Shown here: positions 43,540 to 51,732 of the stretch, in pieces
Position numbering within the stretch: position 1 is the first letter of the stretch
Layout of the letters: each line of letters begins with the position of its first letter
Source: Lachnospiraceae bacterium Zagget3
GTDB lineage: Bacteria > Bacillota_A > Clostridia > Lachnospirales > Lachnospiraceae
DNA: 64,000 nucleotides
NCBI GenBank assembly: GCA_001941025.1
Contig: MSHE01000015.1
Location: 62,001-126,000 of the forward strand
Direction: 5' to 3'
Notes under the pieces: model-generated
Told to the model about the DNA's origin: nothing
The model's database searches: none
Seen by the model: only the letters and a program-made list of their open reading frames with translations
Made by a program: the position numbers and the translations under genes

Positions 43540-45852
43540 ATGAACGAATTACTTCAGGAAATGCAAACGGTCATTCTGCGGGGAATCTGCATTCTTCCGG
43601 GAACGTTGTCGCATTTTGACATCACGAAGCCGGCGGAGATCCAGTCCGCTGAGGCGGCCGCGGAACACGGGGGAAGGATCTTTCTTGTGACGCAGAAAAA
43701 TGTGCAGGTAGAGCATCCGCAGGAGGGTGATCTGTACCGGGTCGGCCTCGTCGCGAACATCCGGCAGTTGATCAAACTGCCGAAAGGATCCCTTCGCGTG
43801 GTCGTGGAAGGACAGCGACGGGCGGAGCTCGCCTATTTTGTGGAGAGCACGACCGGACTTCGCGCGCAGGTCGTCCTGTTTGCCAATGAGAACGAGGCCG
43901 ATTCGGAGGACACGGAGGAGGCCATGCTGCGGAGTTTAAAGGAGGCATTGGGCGGTTATGTCAAGGTGAATCCGCAGGTCGGCAAAGCGCTGGAAAAGCA
44001 GCCGAAGGGCATGGACCAGTTATCCTCCTTCACGGACATCGTCGGCAATTGCCTGCCAATCCCCTATCAAAAAAAGCAGGAGCTGTTGGAGGCGGTATCC
44101 CTGGAGGATCGTTTCACGGCGCTGATGACCATCCTGGAGCAGGAGACGGATATCACGCAGATCAAAAATGAGATCCAACAAAAGACGAAGGCCCGGATCG
44201 ACAAAAACCAGAGGGAGTATGTCTTGCGGGAACAGATGAAAGTGATCCGCGAGGAACTCGGCGAAGACGACACGGAATCGGAAGTGGATCAGTTTATGAA
44301 GGAAGTGGAAGAGCTCGATGCCGACGAGTCGGTGAAGGAGCGCCTGAAAAAGGAGATCAGCCGGTATCGTTCCTTTTCCTCCAACATGGCGGAGAGCAGC
44401 GTAGTGCGCTCGTGGATCGAGACGATGCTGGAACTCCCCTGGAACAAGAGATCGGAGGACAGCAAAGACCTCGCCCGCGCGAAAGAGATTCTGGAGGAGG
44501 ACCACTACGGGCTGGAGGAAGTCAAGGAGCGGGTGCTGGAGTTCCTTGCGGTCCGGCAGCTGACGGAAGCCGGTGAGAGTCCGATCCTTTGTCTCGTGGG
44601 ACCGCCCGGAACGGGCAAGACGAGTATCGCGCAGTCCGTGGCCCGCGCCCTCGGAAAACAGTATGTGCGCACCAGTCTGGGCGGCGTCCGGGACGAGGCG
44701 GAGATTCGCGGACACAGGCGCACCTATGTCGGTGCCATGCCGGGGCGGATCGTCGCCGGATTAAAGACCGCCGGCGTCAAAAACCCGCTGATGCTCATGG
44801 ACGAGATCGACAAGATGAGCAGTGACTATAAGGGGGATACGGCCTCCGCGATGCTGGAGGTGCTCGACGCGGAACAGAACAACCGCTTCAATGACCACTA
44901 TGTGGATATGCCGGTCGACCTGTCCGAAGTGCTCTTTATCGCGACGGCCAACGACATGCAGACGATCCCGCGGCCTTTGCTCGACCGGATGGAAGTGATC
45001 GAGGTCGGCAGCTATACCGCCAATGAAAAGCTGCACATCGCGAAGGAGCATCTCGTCGAAAAACAGAGAAAGGCCAACGGCCTTACCTCGGAGCAGATCA
45101 CGTTCACGGACGAGGCGATAAACGGCATCATCGAGAGCTACACCCGGGAGGCCGGCGTGCGCAATCTGGAACGCCGGATCGGGCAGATCTGCCGCAAGGG
45201 CGCGCGCGAGATCTATGAGGGAAACGTCAAAGCGCTGACCGTGGACCGGGGAGACCTGGAAGAATATCTCGGAAAAGAGCGGTTCCGCCCGGATGAGAAG
45301 AATGAGGAGGACGAGATCGGCATCGCCCGCGGGCTGGCCTGGACCAGCTTCGGCGGGACGACACTGCAGATCGAGGTCAACATCATGCCCGGAAAAGGCG
45401 ACTTCAAACTGACCGGACAGCTCGGCGATGTGATGAAGGAGTCCGCTGAAGCCGGGATCAGTTACATCCGGTCCGTCAGCGCGGACTATGGGGTCGACAG
45501 TTCCTTCTTTACCGAATACGATATTCATATCCACATCCCGGAGGGAGGCGTGCCGAAGGACGGCCCGTCCGCCGGGATCACGATGGCGACGGCGATGCTG
45601 TCGGCCATCACGGGGCGCAGGATCCGCGCGGATGTCGCCATGACCGGCGAGATCACGCTCCGCGGGAGAGTGCTGCCGGTCGGGGGCTTAAAAGAAAAGC
45701 TCCTGGCCGCGAAGACAGCGGGCATCTCGACCGTATGCGTGCCGGAGAAGAACCACGCGGATATAGAAGAGATCAGCGAAGAGATCACCGAAGGAATGGA
45801 GATCGTGTTTGTGAGCTCCATGGAAGAAGTGCTGAAAGTGGCATTGGTGTAG
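43540..45852 (+). CDS. lon: ATP-dependent protease Lon
   Basis: Homohexameric AAA+ serine protease for damaged and regulatory proteins. 770 residues from ATG 43540, chosen over ATG 43534 because the latter abuts the SD (AAAGGA). Domains: N-terminal substrate-binding domain to about residue 300, AAA+ module with Walker A GPPGTGKTS near residue 354 and Walker B MLMDEIDK, then the protease domain with Ser677 in KDGPSAGIT and Lys720 in GGLKEKLL, the expected dyad spacing. Full length. Positioned as in other Clostridia between clpX and engB. Confidence 0.97.
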   Translation: MNELLQEMQTVILRGICILPGTLSHFDITKPAEIQSAEAAAEHGGRIFLVTQKNVQVEHPQEGDLYRVGLVANIRQLIKLPKGSLRVVVEGQRRAELAYFVESTTGLRAQVVLFANENEADSEDTEEAMLRSLKEALGGYVKVNPQVGKALEKQPKGMDQLSSFTDIVGNCLPIPYQKKQELLEAVSLEDRFTALMTILEQETDITQIKNEIQQKTKARIDKNQREYVLREQMKVIREELGEDDTESEVDQFMKEVEELDADESVKERLKKEISRYRSFSSNMAESSVVRSWIETMLELPWNKRSEDSKDLARAKEILEEDHYGLEEVKERVLEFLAVRQLTEAGESPILCLVGPPGTGKTSIAQSVARALGKQYVRTSLGGVRDEAEIRGHRRTYVGAMPGRIVAGLKTAGVKNPLMLMDEIDKMSSDYKGDTASAMLEVLDAEQNNRFNDHYVDMPVDLSEVLFIATANDMQTIPRPLLDRMEVIEVGSYTANEKLHIAKEHLVEKQRKANGLTSEQITFTDEAINGIIESYTREAGVRNLERRIGQICRKGAREIYEGNVKALTVDRGDLEEYLGKERFRPDEKNEEDEIGIARGLAWTSFGGTTLQIEVNIMPGKGDFKLTGQLGDVMKESAEAGISYIRSVSADYGVDSSFFTEYDIHIHIPEGGVPKDGPSAGITMATAMLSAITGRRIRADVAMTGEITLRGRVLPVGGLKEKLLAAKTAGISTVCVPEKNHADIEEISEEITEGMEIVFVSSMEEVLKVALV

Positions 45853-45864
45853 GGATGTGAAAAA

Positions 45865-46509
45865 ATGGTAGTTAAAAAGGTGGAGCTCGAAACCGTGTGC
45901 GGATACAAGAGTAAGCTGCCCGAGAACACGCACCCCGAGATCGCGTTCGCGGGCAAATCGAACGTGGGAAAATCATCGCTCATCAACACGTTGGTGAACC
46001 GAAACGCGCTGGCGCGGACATCGAGTCAGCCCGGAAAGACGCAGACGATCAATTTTTATAACATCAATGACGCGTTGTATCTGACGGATCTGCCGGGATA
46101 CGGCTTCGCGAAGGTCCCGGAGAAAGAGAAGCAACGGTGGGGCGAGATGATCGAGCGGTATTTAAACACTTCGAAGCAGCTGCGTGCCGTATTCCTGCTC
46201 ATCGACATCCGGCATGACCCCTCGGCCAATGACCGGCAGATGTATGAGTGGATGGTATATCAGGGATTTCACCCGATCCTCATCGCGACGAAGGCGGACA
46301 AGATCAAGAGAAGCCAGCTGCAAAAGCAGCAAAAGGCCATTCGCGACGGCTTGCACGTGGAGCCGGACACGATCCTGATCCCGTTTTCCGCCGTGACAAA
46401 GCAGGGCCGGGAGGAAATCTGGACATTGATGGAAAAAATCTGCATGGATGCGTCGGAGGCGGCAGACATCTCCGGCGGACAGGGGAAGGAAAAAAACCGT
46501 GAAGAATAA
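45865..46509 (+). CDS. engB: Ribosome biogenesis GTPase EngB/YsxC
   Basis: Essential GTPase for large-subunit assembly, 214 residues. G1 GKSNVGKSSL at about 30-39, G2 region SSQPGKTQTINFY, G3 DLPGYGFAKV, G4 ATKADK and G5 FSAVTKQGREE are all present. SD AGGGATG before ATG 45865, 12 bases after the lon stop, so lon-engB are co-transcribed. A longer C-terminal tail than usual (ADISGGQGKEKNREE) overlaps the next gene by 11 bases. Confidence 0.95.
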   Translation: MVVKKVELETVCGYKSKLPENTHPEIAFAGKSNVGKSSLINTLVNRNALARTSSQPGKTQTINFYNINDALYLTDLPGYGFAKVPEKEKQRWGEMIERYLNTSKQLRAVFLLIDIRHDPSANDRQMYEWMVYQGFHPILIATKADKIKRSQLQKQQKAIRDGLHVEPDTILIPFSAVTKQGREEIWTLMEKICMDASEAADISGGQGKEKNREE

Positions 46510-47470
46510 ATATATATTTGTGACCGTGCTTCTGGTGGTGCTGCTCGCGGCTGTGGCCGCGGTGAGCGCCCTTTGCGTGCGCTGGCAGGCGCACGGCGAG
46601 GAGCGCGGCGAAGAGGCGTCGCTTACGGTAGTGACGTCCTTTTATCCTATGTATATCGCGGCGGAAAATGTGATCGGAGACTGCGACTCTATCCGGCTGG
46701 AGAACTTAAGCGAGCCGCAGACCGGATGTCTGCATGACTACCAGCTGACAACGGAGGATATGGCGCTGCTGTCTACGGCGGACGTATTTGTCGTAAACGG
46801 CGGCGGACTCGAGTCGTTCCTCACGGAGGTGGCCGAACAGGACTCGGATCTGACCATCCTCGATGCCTGCGAGGGGATCACGCTGTTGGATGACAACGCC
46901 CACGCGTGGATGAACGTGGAAAACTATATGCGGCAGGTACAAAACATCTGCGACGGCCTGATCGCGGCGCTGCCGAAAGCGGACGGAGGAGACGCGTCCG
47001 ATACGGCGGAATCCCCGGCAGCAGCGGCCGACACGGCAGAAGAGTCTGACATTGCCGCGCAGTTGCAGCAGAACACGGCGGCCTACCTCGCGCAGTTGGA
47101 GGAGCTCGCGGCGGAATGCGACAACCTCGCCGCCGACCTCGCCGGACAGCCGGTTGTGCTCTTCCACGAGGCCTATGCCTATCTGGCGGAAGAGCTGGGA
47201 CTTACCGTGGTCGGCGAGATGGATCTGGACGAAGAGCGGCAGGTGAGTGCCGGCGAGGTGGCGGGGATCCTCTCCGTGATCGAAGCCGACCATGTGCCGG
47301 TCATCTTCGCGGAGGAGCTCTACGCGAAGGATATGGGTGACCGCATGGAGGAGGAGACCGATGTGACCGTGCTCTACCTCGATCCCCTGACCCGCGGCGA
47401 CTACTCCGCCGACAGCTATGTAAATGGTATGCGAGGAAACTTGGCGATCATAGCAGAGGCTTACGATTAG
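46499..47470 (+). CDS. Metal (zinc/manganese-type) ABC transporter substrate-binding protein
   Basis: 323 residues from GTG 46499 (AAGGA 8 bases upstream), overlapping engB. N-terminal hydrophobic helix (about 5-27) without a lipobox, so it may be membrane-tethered. Cluster A-I type binding protein: LTVVTSFYPMYIAAENVIGD, candidate metal ligands in CLHDYQL, DNAHAWMNVENY and LFHEAYAYL (three His), and a DVTVLYLDPL stretch near the C-terminus. An Ala/Asp/Ser linker (about 165-185) is inserted where zinc-binding proteins often carry a metal-rich loop, though His is absent there. Followed by an ATPase and a permease; zinc is most likely but manganese is not excluded. Confidence 0.82.
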   Translation: MKNKYIFVTVLLVVLLAAVAAVSALCVRWQAHGEERGEEASLTVVTSFYPMYIAAENVIGDCDSIRLENLSEPQTGCLHDYQLTTEDMALLSTADVFVVNGGGLESFLTEVAEQDSDLTILDACEGITLLDDNAHAWMNVENYMRQVQNICDGLIAALPKADGGDASDTAESPAAAADTAEESDIAAQLQQNTAAYLAQLEELAAECDNLAADLAGQPVVLFHEAYAYLAEELGLTVVGEMDLDEERQVSAGEVAGILSVIEADHVPVIFAEELYAKDMGDRMEEETDVTVLYLDPLTRGDYSADSYVNGMRGNLAIIAEAYD

Positions 47471-47494
47471 TAGAATTATAAAAAACATAGAGCT

Positions 47495-47628
47495 GGATGT
47501 ACAAGAAAAAATTCACAAGCGGGGTGTATGAGCCGCCGGTACTTGAAGGCGCGAAGCGGCTTCTTAGTACCGCTGCGTGCGAATCCACAGCGAGAGCGTC
47601 CCGCGTTGAATTTATTTCTTGTACATCC
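47495..47628. repeat. 134-bp nested inverted-repeat element inside the metal transporter operon
   Basis: Ends GGATGTACAAGAAA (47495-47508) and TTTCTTGTACATCC (47615-47628) are perfect 14-base inverted repeats, extended by AATTCA / TGAATT. Inside, CGGTACT...GAAG pairs with CTTC...AGTACCG (47537-47572). No coding potential or target-site duplication is evident. Could be a structured RNA or a miniature mobile element. Confidence 0.7.
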
Positions 47629-47654
47629 TCCTATAAGATACATAAGGAGTCCAT

Positions 47655-48518
47655 ATGTTCCGACAACTTTCCGAGCCTTGCGGCTTACACTGCATCCAAA
47701 TGAATCACATCGGCGTCACCCTCGGCGACCAGGAGATCCTGCGCGATATCAATCTGCATATCCACTGCGGGACCCTTGCGGCCGTGATCGGAAAAAACGG
47801 CGCCGGCAAGACGACCCTCATCCGCGCGATCATCGGGGACGTTCCGCACACCGGCGAGATCGAGTTTTCCATACAGGACCACGGCGCGATCCGCGGTCCG
47901 GGCACAATCATTTCCGATGACGAGATAACTCTCCCCGGCAGCGGCAGGGATCCGCTGGAGCACAGGGGAATGGAACTGCAGGTCGGCTATGTCCCGCAGA
48001 GCTTAAATATCGACAAGCAGACCCCGCTTAGCGTTTACGATATGATCACCTGCTACCAGAGCAACGACCCGATCTTCCTGCGCAAGAACAGGAAGATGGA
48101 AGAGAAAGTGCGCGAAAGCCTCGCCGTCTTTGACGCGGAGGACCTGCTTGACCGGCAGGTCTGCAATCTGTCCGGCGGCCAACTGCAGCGGGTGCTTCTC
48201 GCCATGGCGATCATGGACCGGCCGGACCTCCTGCTTTTGGACGAGCCGGTATCCGGCATCGACGCGAGCGGGATGGAGGTATTTTACCGGACGATCACGC
48301 AGTTAAAAGAACACTATGATGTGGCGATCCTCCTCGTCTCGCACGACCTGGACTATGTGGCGCGGTGCGCGGATCAGGTAATCCTTTTAGACGGCGGGGA
48401 AGTGGCAGCGCAGGGCAGCGCCCGGGAGGTCTACGACAGCCCGGCGTTTCGACAAACCTTTGGGAACTTTGATGTGGACGATCTGCTGCGCGCGGACAAA
48501 AGGGAGATCGGAAAATGA
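47655..48518 (+). CDS. Metal ABC transporter ATPase
   Basis: 287-residue ATPase of the zinc/manganese uptake family. Walker A GKNGAGKTT, Q-loop VGYVPQSLNI, signature NLSGGQLQRV, Walker B DLLLLDEPVSGID and H-loop LLVSHDLDYVA. An insertion of about 30 residues lies between Walker A and the Q-loop (FSIQDHGAIRGPGTI and onward). SD AAGGAG 5 bases before ATG 47655, placed just after the inverted-repeat element. Its stop overlaps the permease start by 4 bases. Confidence 0.88.
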   Translation: MFRQLSEPCGLHCIQMNHIGVTLGDQEILRDINLHIHCGTLAAVIGKNGAGKTTLIRAIIGDVPHTGEIEFSIQDHGAIRGPGTIISDDEITLPGSGRDPLEHRGMELQVGYVPQSLNIDKQTPLSVYDMITCYQSNDPIFLRKNRKMEEKVRESLAVFDAEDLLDRQVCNLSGGQLQRVLLAMAIMDRPDLLLLDEPVSGIDASGMEVFYRTITQLKEHYDVAILLVSHDLDYVARCADQVILLDGGEVAAQGSAREVYDSPAFRQTFGNFDVDDLLRADKREIGK

Positions 48519-49330
48519 GCGGTGTCATGTCTTTGTTTCACTACAACTTCATGGTCTTCGCGTTTGTGGCGATCCTCATCATCAGCCCTCTGTTCGGCAT
48601 GTTGGGAACGATGGTCGTCAGCAACCGGATGGCGTTCTTCTCCGACGCGCTCGGCCACTCCGCCTTAACCGGCATCGCGGTGGGCGTGATCTGCGGACTC
48701 GGGGAGCCCAGCCTCGCGATGGTGCTGTTCGGGGTGGCGTTTTCGCTGCTGTTAAACTGGATCCGCAACCGGAACTTCTCCCAGACGGACACAATCATCT
48801 CCGTCTTTTCCTCGTGCTGTCTCGCGGTCGGGCTGGCCATTCTCTCCCGCGGGGGAACGTTCAGCCAGTACTCCGGCCTCCTTTTGGGCGATGTGCTCGG
48901 CATTACCCGGCAGGAGATCATATATCTCGCGATACTGTTTGTCGCGACATTTGTGTTTTGGATCGTATGCTATAACCGGCTGCAGGCGGTTGTGCTGAAC
49001 CGGACGCTGGCCAAGAGCCGCCACATCCGGATCCTGCTCATGGAGAACCTGTTCTCGATCTTTATCGCGCTGGTCGTCATGCTGTCCGTGCAGTGGATCG
49101 GCATCCTGCTGATCAACGCGCTTCTCATCCTGCCGGCGGCTTCCGCCCGGAACATTTCAAAAAACGTGCGCGAGTATCACCTGTTTGCCGTGATCTTCGC
49201 CCTGTTTTCCGGGGTGTTCGGGCTGTTTCTATCCTACTATACGAGCGTGGCAACCGGCCCGATGATCGTGATCCTGGCGGCGGTGATCTTTTTCGCGACC
49301 TTCTTTTACGGGCGGCGACGATGTTCGTAG
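48515..49330 (+). CDS. Metal ABC transporter permease (ABC-3 family)
   Basis: 271-residue membrane permease with about eight hydrophobic segments, in the ABC-3 (ZnuB/MntB/TroC) family. Family blocks include LFGMLGTMVVSNRMAFFSDALGHSALTG near the N-terminus, GLLLGDVLGITRQE in the middle and IGILLINALLILPAASARNISK. It forms the channel for the binding protein at 46499. The order binding protein-ATPase-permease is complete. The next gene (Nudix) follows within 15 bases and is probably co-transcribed. Confidence 0.9.
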   Translation: MSGVMSLFHYNFMVFAFVAILIISPLFGMLGTMVVSNRMAFFSDALGHSALTGIAVGVICGLGEPSLAMVLFGVAFSLLLNWIRNRNFSQTDTIISVFSSCCLAVGLAILSRGGTFSQYSGLLLGDVLGITRQEIIYLAILFVATFVFWIVCYNRLQAVVLNRTLAKSRHIRILLMENLFSIFIALVVMLSVQWIGILLINALLILPAASARNISKNVREYHLFAVIFALFSGVFGLFLSYYTSVATGPMIVILAAVIFFATFFYGRRRCS

Positions 49331-49344
49331 CGCGGAGGACCTTT

Positions 49345-49959
49345 ATGCAAAACGATAAACCGGAGTTTTTAAAACAACATAAACCAACGCTGATCGGCCT
49401 GTCCGGGGCAAAAAAGGCCGCGGTCTGTATTCCGCTGATCGGAACGGAGGACGGGTATGAGATCCTCTTTGAAGTGCGCTCCGCCGGGATCGGGAGCCAG
49501 CCCGGCGACCTCTGCTTTCCGGGCGGCAGCCTGGAGGACGGGGAGACCACAAAGGAGGCGGCCATCCGGGAGACGATGGAAGAGCTGCGGATCGACAGGG
49601 ACCGGATCGAGGTACTCGGTCTGATGGATGTATTCGGCGGTGTCAGCGGTACGCTGTACGTTTACCCGTACGCGGCCCTGCTGTCCGGCTATGAGGGGAC
49701 GTTTAACCCCGATGAAGTAGAGCGCGTCTTTACGGTTCCGCTCGCGTTCTTTTTGGAACACACGCCGGAAGTGTATCACACGCGTCTTACGGTGGAGCCG
49801 GAAGAGGGCTTTCCCTACGCGCGCGTGCAGGGCGGCCGGGAATACGCCTGGCGGGAGCGCCGGGAGGAAGTCCTGTTTTATCAGTACAAAGAGGAGACGA
49901 TCTGGGGAATGACGGCCAAGATCCTGGCTGCCTTTGTGGAGATCTGGAAAAACGGATGA
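49345..49959 (+). CDS. Nudix hydrolase, CoA pyrophosphatase-like
   Basis: 204 residues from ATG 49345 (SD GGAGGA, 5-base spacing). Belongs to the Nudt7/CoAse-like group: a CoA-signature-like stretch (ILFEVRSAGIGSQPGDLCFPGG) directly precedes the Nudix box, whose catalytic part reads AAIRETMEELRI. The usual Gly near the end of the box is Arg, a minor departure. The reaction would be CoA or derivatives to phosphopantetheine plus 3',5'-ADP, or another nucleotide diphosphate. Cytoplasmic. Followed by a clear terminator. Confidence 0.85.
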   Translation: MQNDKPEFLKQHKPTLIGLSGAKKAAVCIPLIGTEDGYEILFEVRSAGIGSQPGDLCFPGGSLEDGETTKEAAIRETMEELRIDRDRIEVLGLMDVFGGVSGTLYVYPYAALLSGYEGTFNPDEVERVFTVPLAFFLEHTPEVYHTRLTVEPEEGFPYARVQGGREYAWRERREEVLFYQYKEETIWGMTAKILAAFVEIWKNG

Positions 49960-50006
49960 ACCGGCGCCGGGATCCGATCGGGACGAAAGACAAGCGCCGC
50001 ACGTAA

Positions 50007-50033
50007 AAACAGCAGCTTTGGAAGCTGCTGTTT
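50007..50033 (+). terminator. Terminator after the Nudix gene
   Basis: Twelve-base perfect stem AAACAGCAGCTT / AAGCTGCTGTTT with a TGG loop. The arms provide the T-run; it may work in both directions. Confidence 0.85.
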
Positions 50034-50252
50034 CTACATAGGGAGATTTGAGTTATGAAAATGTACTTCTGATCCGGCCCTTTTGACCGGACCAGTGGGA
50101 ACAAAAAGGAAAATATCCCTGTTGCGAGTTTTATATTACGGGAGAAATGTGAGCAAAATGTGTCAAATTTCGAAAAGAAGGAAGAAAGAAATCTAAAGAA
50201 AAAAAGAGTAAAATCTAAAAAAACCGTAAAACACGAGAGAAAATAATCCATA
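50034..50252 (+). other. AT/purine-rich gap before trkA, no gene seen
   Basis: About 220 bases, much richer in A than the rest of the window, with long A/G runs in 50160-50240 and a CCGG...CCGG inverted patch near 50070-50095. No ORF with SD and no recognised riboswitch were found. Confidence 0.5.
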
Positions 50253-50281
50253 TTGCAATTTTTAAACAATAGATATATTAT
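50253..50281 (+). promoter_or_regulatory. Promoter of trkA-trkH
   Basis: TTGCAA (50253-50258), 17-base spacer, TATTAT (50276-50281), in an AT-rich stretch 39 bases before ATG 50320. Confidence 0.65.
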
Positions 50282-50319
50282 ATATGAAGCTTTACGGAAA
50301 GCGGGGGTGAGAAATCGCC

Positions 50320-51711
50320 ATGGCAGAACGAAAAAAAAGAGAAAGAATAAAAAGACTGCGGATCATCATCGTGGGCTGCGGCAAGGTCGGATCCACTCTG
50401 GTGGAACGGCTGACCGAGGACAATCATGACATCACGGTGATCGATCAGAATCCGTCGGAGGTTCAGCTGATCACCGACCATTACGATGTCGCCGGACTTG
50501 TCGGAAACGGCGCGAGTTTTGCCGTGCAGCAGGAGGCCGGCGTGGAGGAGGCGGATGTGCTGATCGCCGTCACCGCGTCGGACGAGCTCAATCTGGTGTG
50601 CTGCATGGTCGCGAAGCGCGCGGGGCACTGTGACGTGATCGCCCGCGTGCGCACACCGGAGTATGTGGACGACGCGGAATACCTGCGGGAGCAGATGGGG
50701 ATGGCCATGATCATCAATCCGGACCGGCAGGCGGCCCTGGCCATCGCGCGGATCCTGTTTACCCCCACCGCGCTGGCCGTCGACTCCTTTGCGGGCGGAC
50801 ATGCGGACATGATCAGCTTAAAGCTGCCGGAGGGAAACCAGCTTGTCGGGAAACGCATCATGGATCTGGAGGACGAACTCTTAAACGCCGTCCTGATCTG
50901 CGCGGTACGGCGCGGCGACGAAGTGACCATTCCGGACGGCTCGTTCGTGCTGGAGACCGGAGACGAGATCGCCTTTATCACACAGATGAGAAGAGCGCGG
51001 AGTTTTTTGAATCATATGGGATTTAAGACCCATATGGTGCGCGACGCCATCCTGTTGGGAGGCGGGCGCTGCGCCTGCTATCTGTCGCAGATCCTGGTCA
51101 AGGCGGGTGTCGCGGTGACGGTCGTGGAAAAAGATCCGTTAACCTGCGCGAAGCTGAGTGTGGATGTGCCACAGGCGGTCGTGATCAACGGCGACGCGGG
51201 CAACGTGGACCAGTTAAACGAAGTGGGCATCACATCGGCCGAGGCGGTTGTCGCGCTGACCGATACCGATGAGGAGAACATCCTCGTCTCCCTGTACGCG
51301 AAGAAGGTATCAAGCGCCAAACTGGTCACCCGGGTCAACCGCATCACATTCAGTTCCGTGATCCGTGACTTGGATCTGGGCAGCATTGTGTTCCCCGAAT
51401 ATCTCACCTCGGAAGCGATCATGACGTTTGTGCGGAACAAAGCGGCCTTGATGCACAACGACATTGAGACGCTGGTGCGGCTCTTCGACGGGCAGGTGGA
51501 GGCCGTGGAATTTTATGTCGGAGAAGACACCGGAGTGACAGGCAAGCCGCTTTCGGAGTTAAAGCTCCGGGAACAGGTGCTGATCACCTGCATCAATCGC
51601 GGTGGGCAGGTCATCATCCCGCGCGGCAATACGGAGATTCTTCCGGGCGACACGGTGATCGTTGTGTCGACGGATGAGAACCTGACGGAATTAGACGACA
51701 TTCTTGCGTAG
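50320..51711 (+). CDS. trkA: Trk potassium transport regulatory subunit TrkA
   Basis: Cytoplasmic NAD-binding gating subunit for TrkH, 463 residues, the usual double-length form. Two RCK_N Rossmann domains (IIIVGCGKVGSTLVERL near residue 11 and AILLGGGRCACYL near 244) each precede an RCK_C domain. Acidic residues ending the second strand (ITVIDQNP, VTVVEKDP) fit NAD(H) binding. SD GGGGGTGAG, 10 bases before ATG. trkH follows after 21 bases. Confidence 0.95.
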   Translation: MAERKKRERIKRLRIIIVGCGKVGSTLVERLTEDNHDITVIDQNPSEVQLITDHYDVAGLVGNGASFAVQQEAGVEEADVLIAVTASDELNLVCCMVAKRAGHCDVIARVRTPEYVDDAEYLREQMGMAMIINPDRQAALAIARILFTPTALAVDSFAGGHADMISLKLPEGNQLVGKRIMDLEDELLNAVLICAVRRGDEVTIPDGSFVLETGDEIAFITQMRRARSFLNHMGFKTHMVRDAILLGGGRCACYLSQILVKAGVAVTVVEKDPLTCAKLSVDVPQAVVINGDAGNVDQLNEVGITSAEAVVALTDTDEENILVSLYAKKVSSAKLVTRVNRITFSSVIRDLDLGSIVFPEYLTSEAIMTFVRNKAALMHNDIETLVRLFDGQVEAVEFYVGEDTGVTGKPLSELKLREQVLITCINRGGQVIIPRGNTEILPGDTVIVVSTDENLTELDDILA

Positions 51712-51732
51712 TAAATACAAGGCAGGTGCATT

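Noticed and set aside
47497..47703. Short open frame across the inverted-repeat element
   Set aside because: No SD, no family, and the sequence is explained by inverted-repeat structure.
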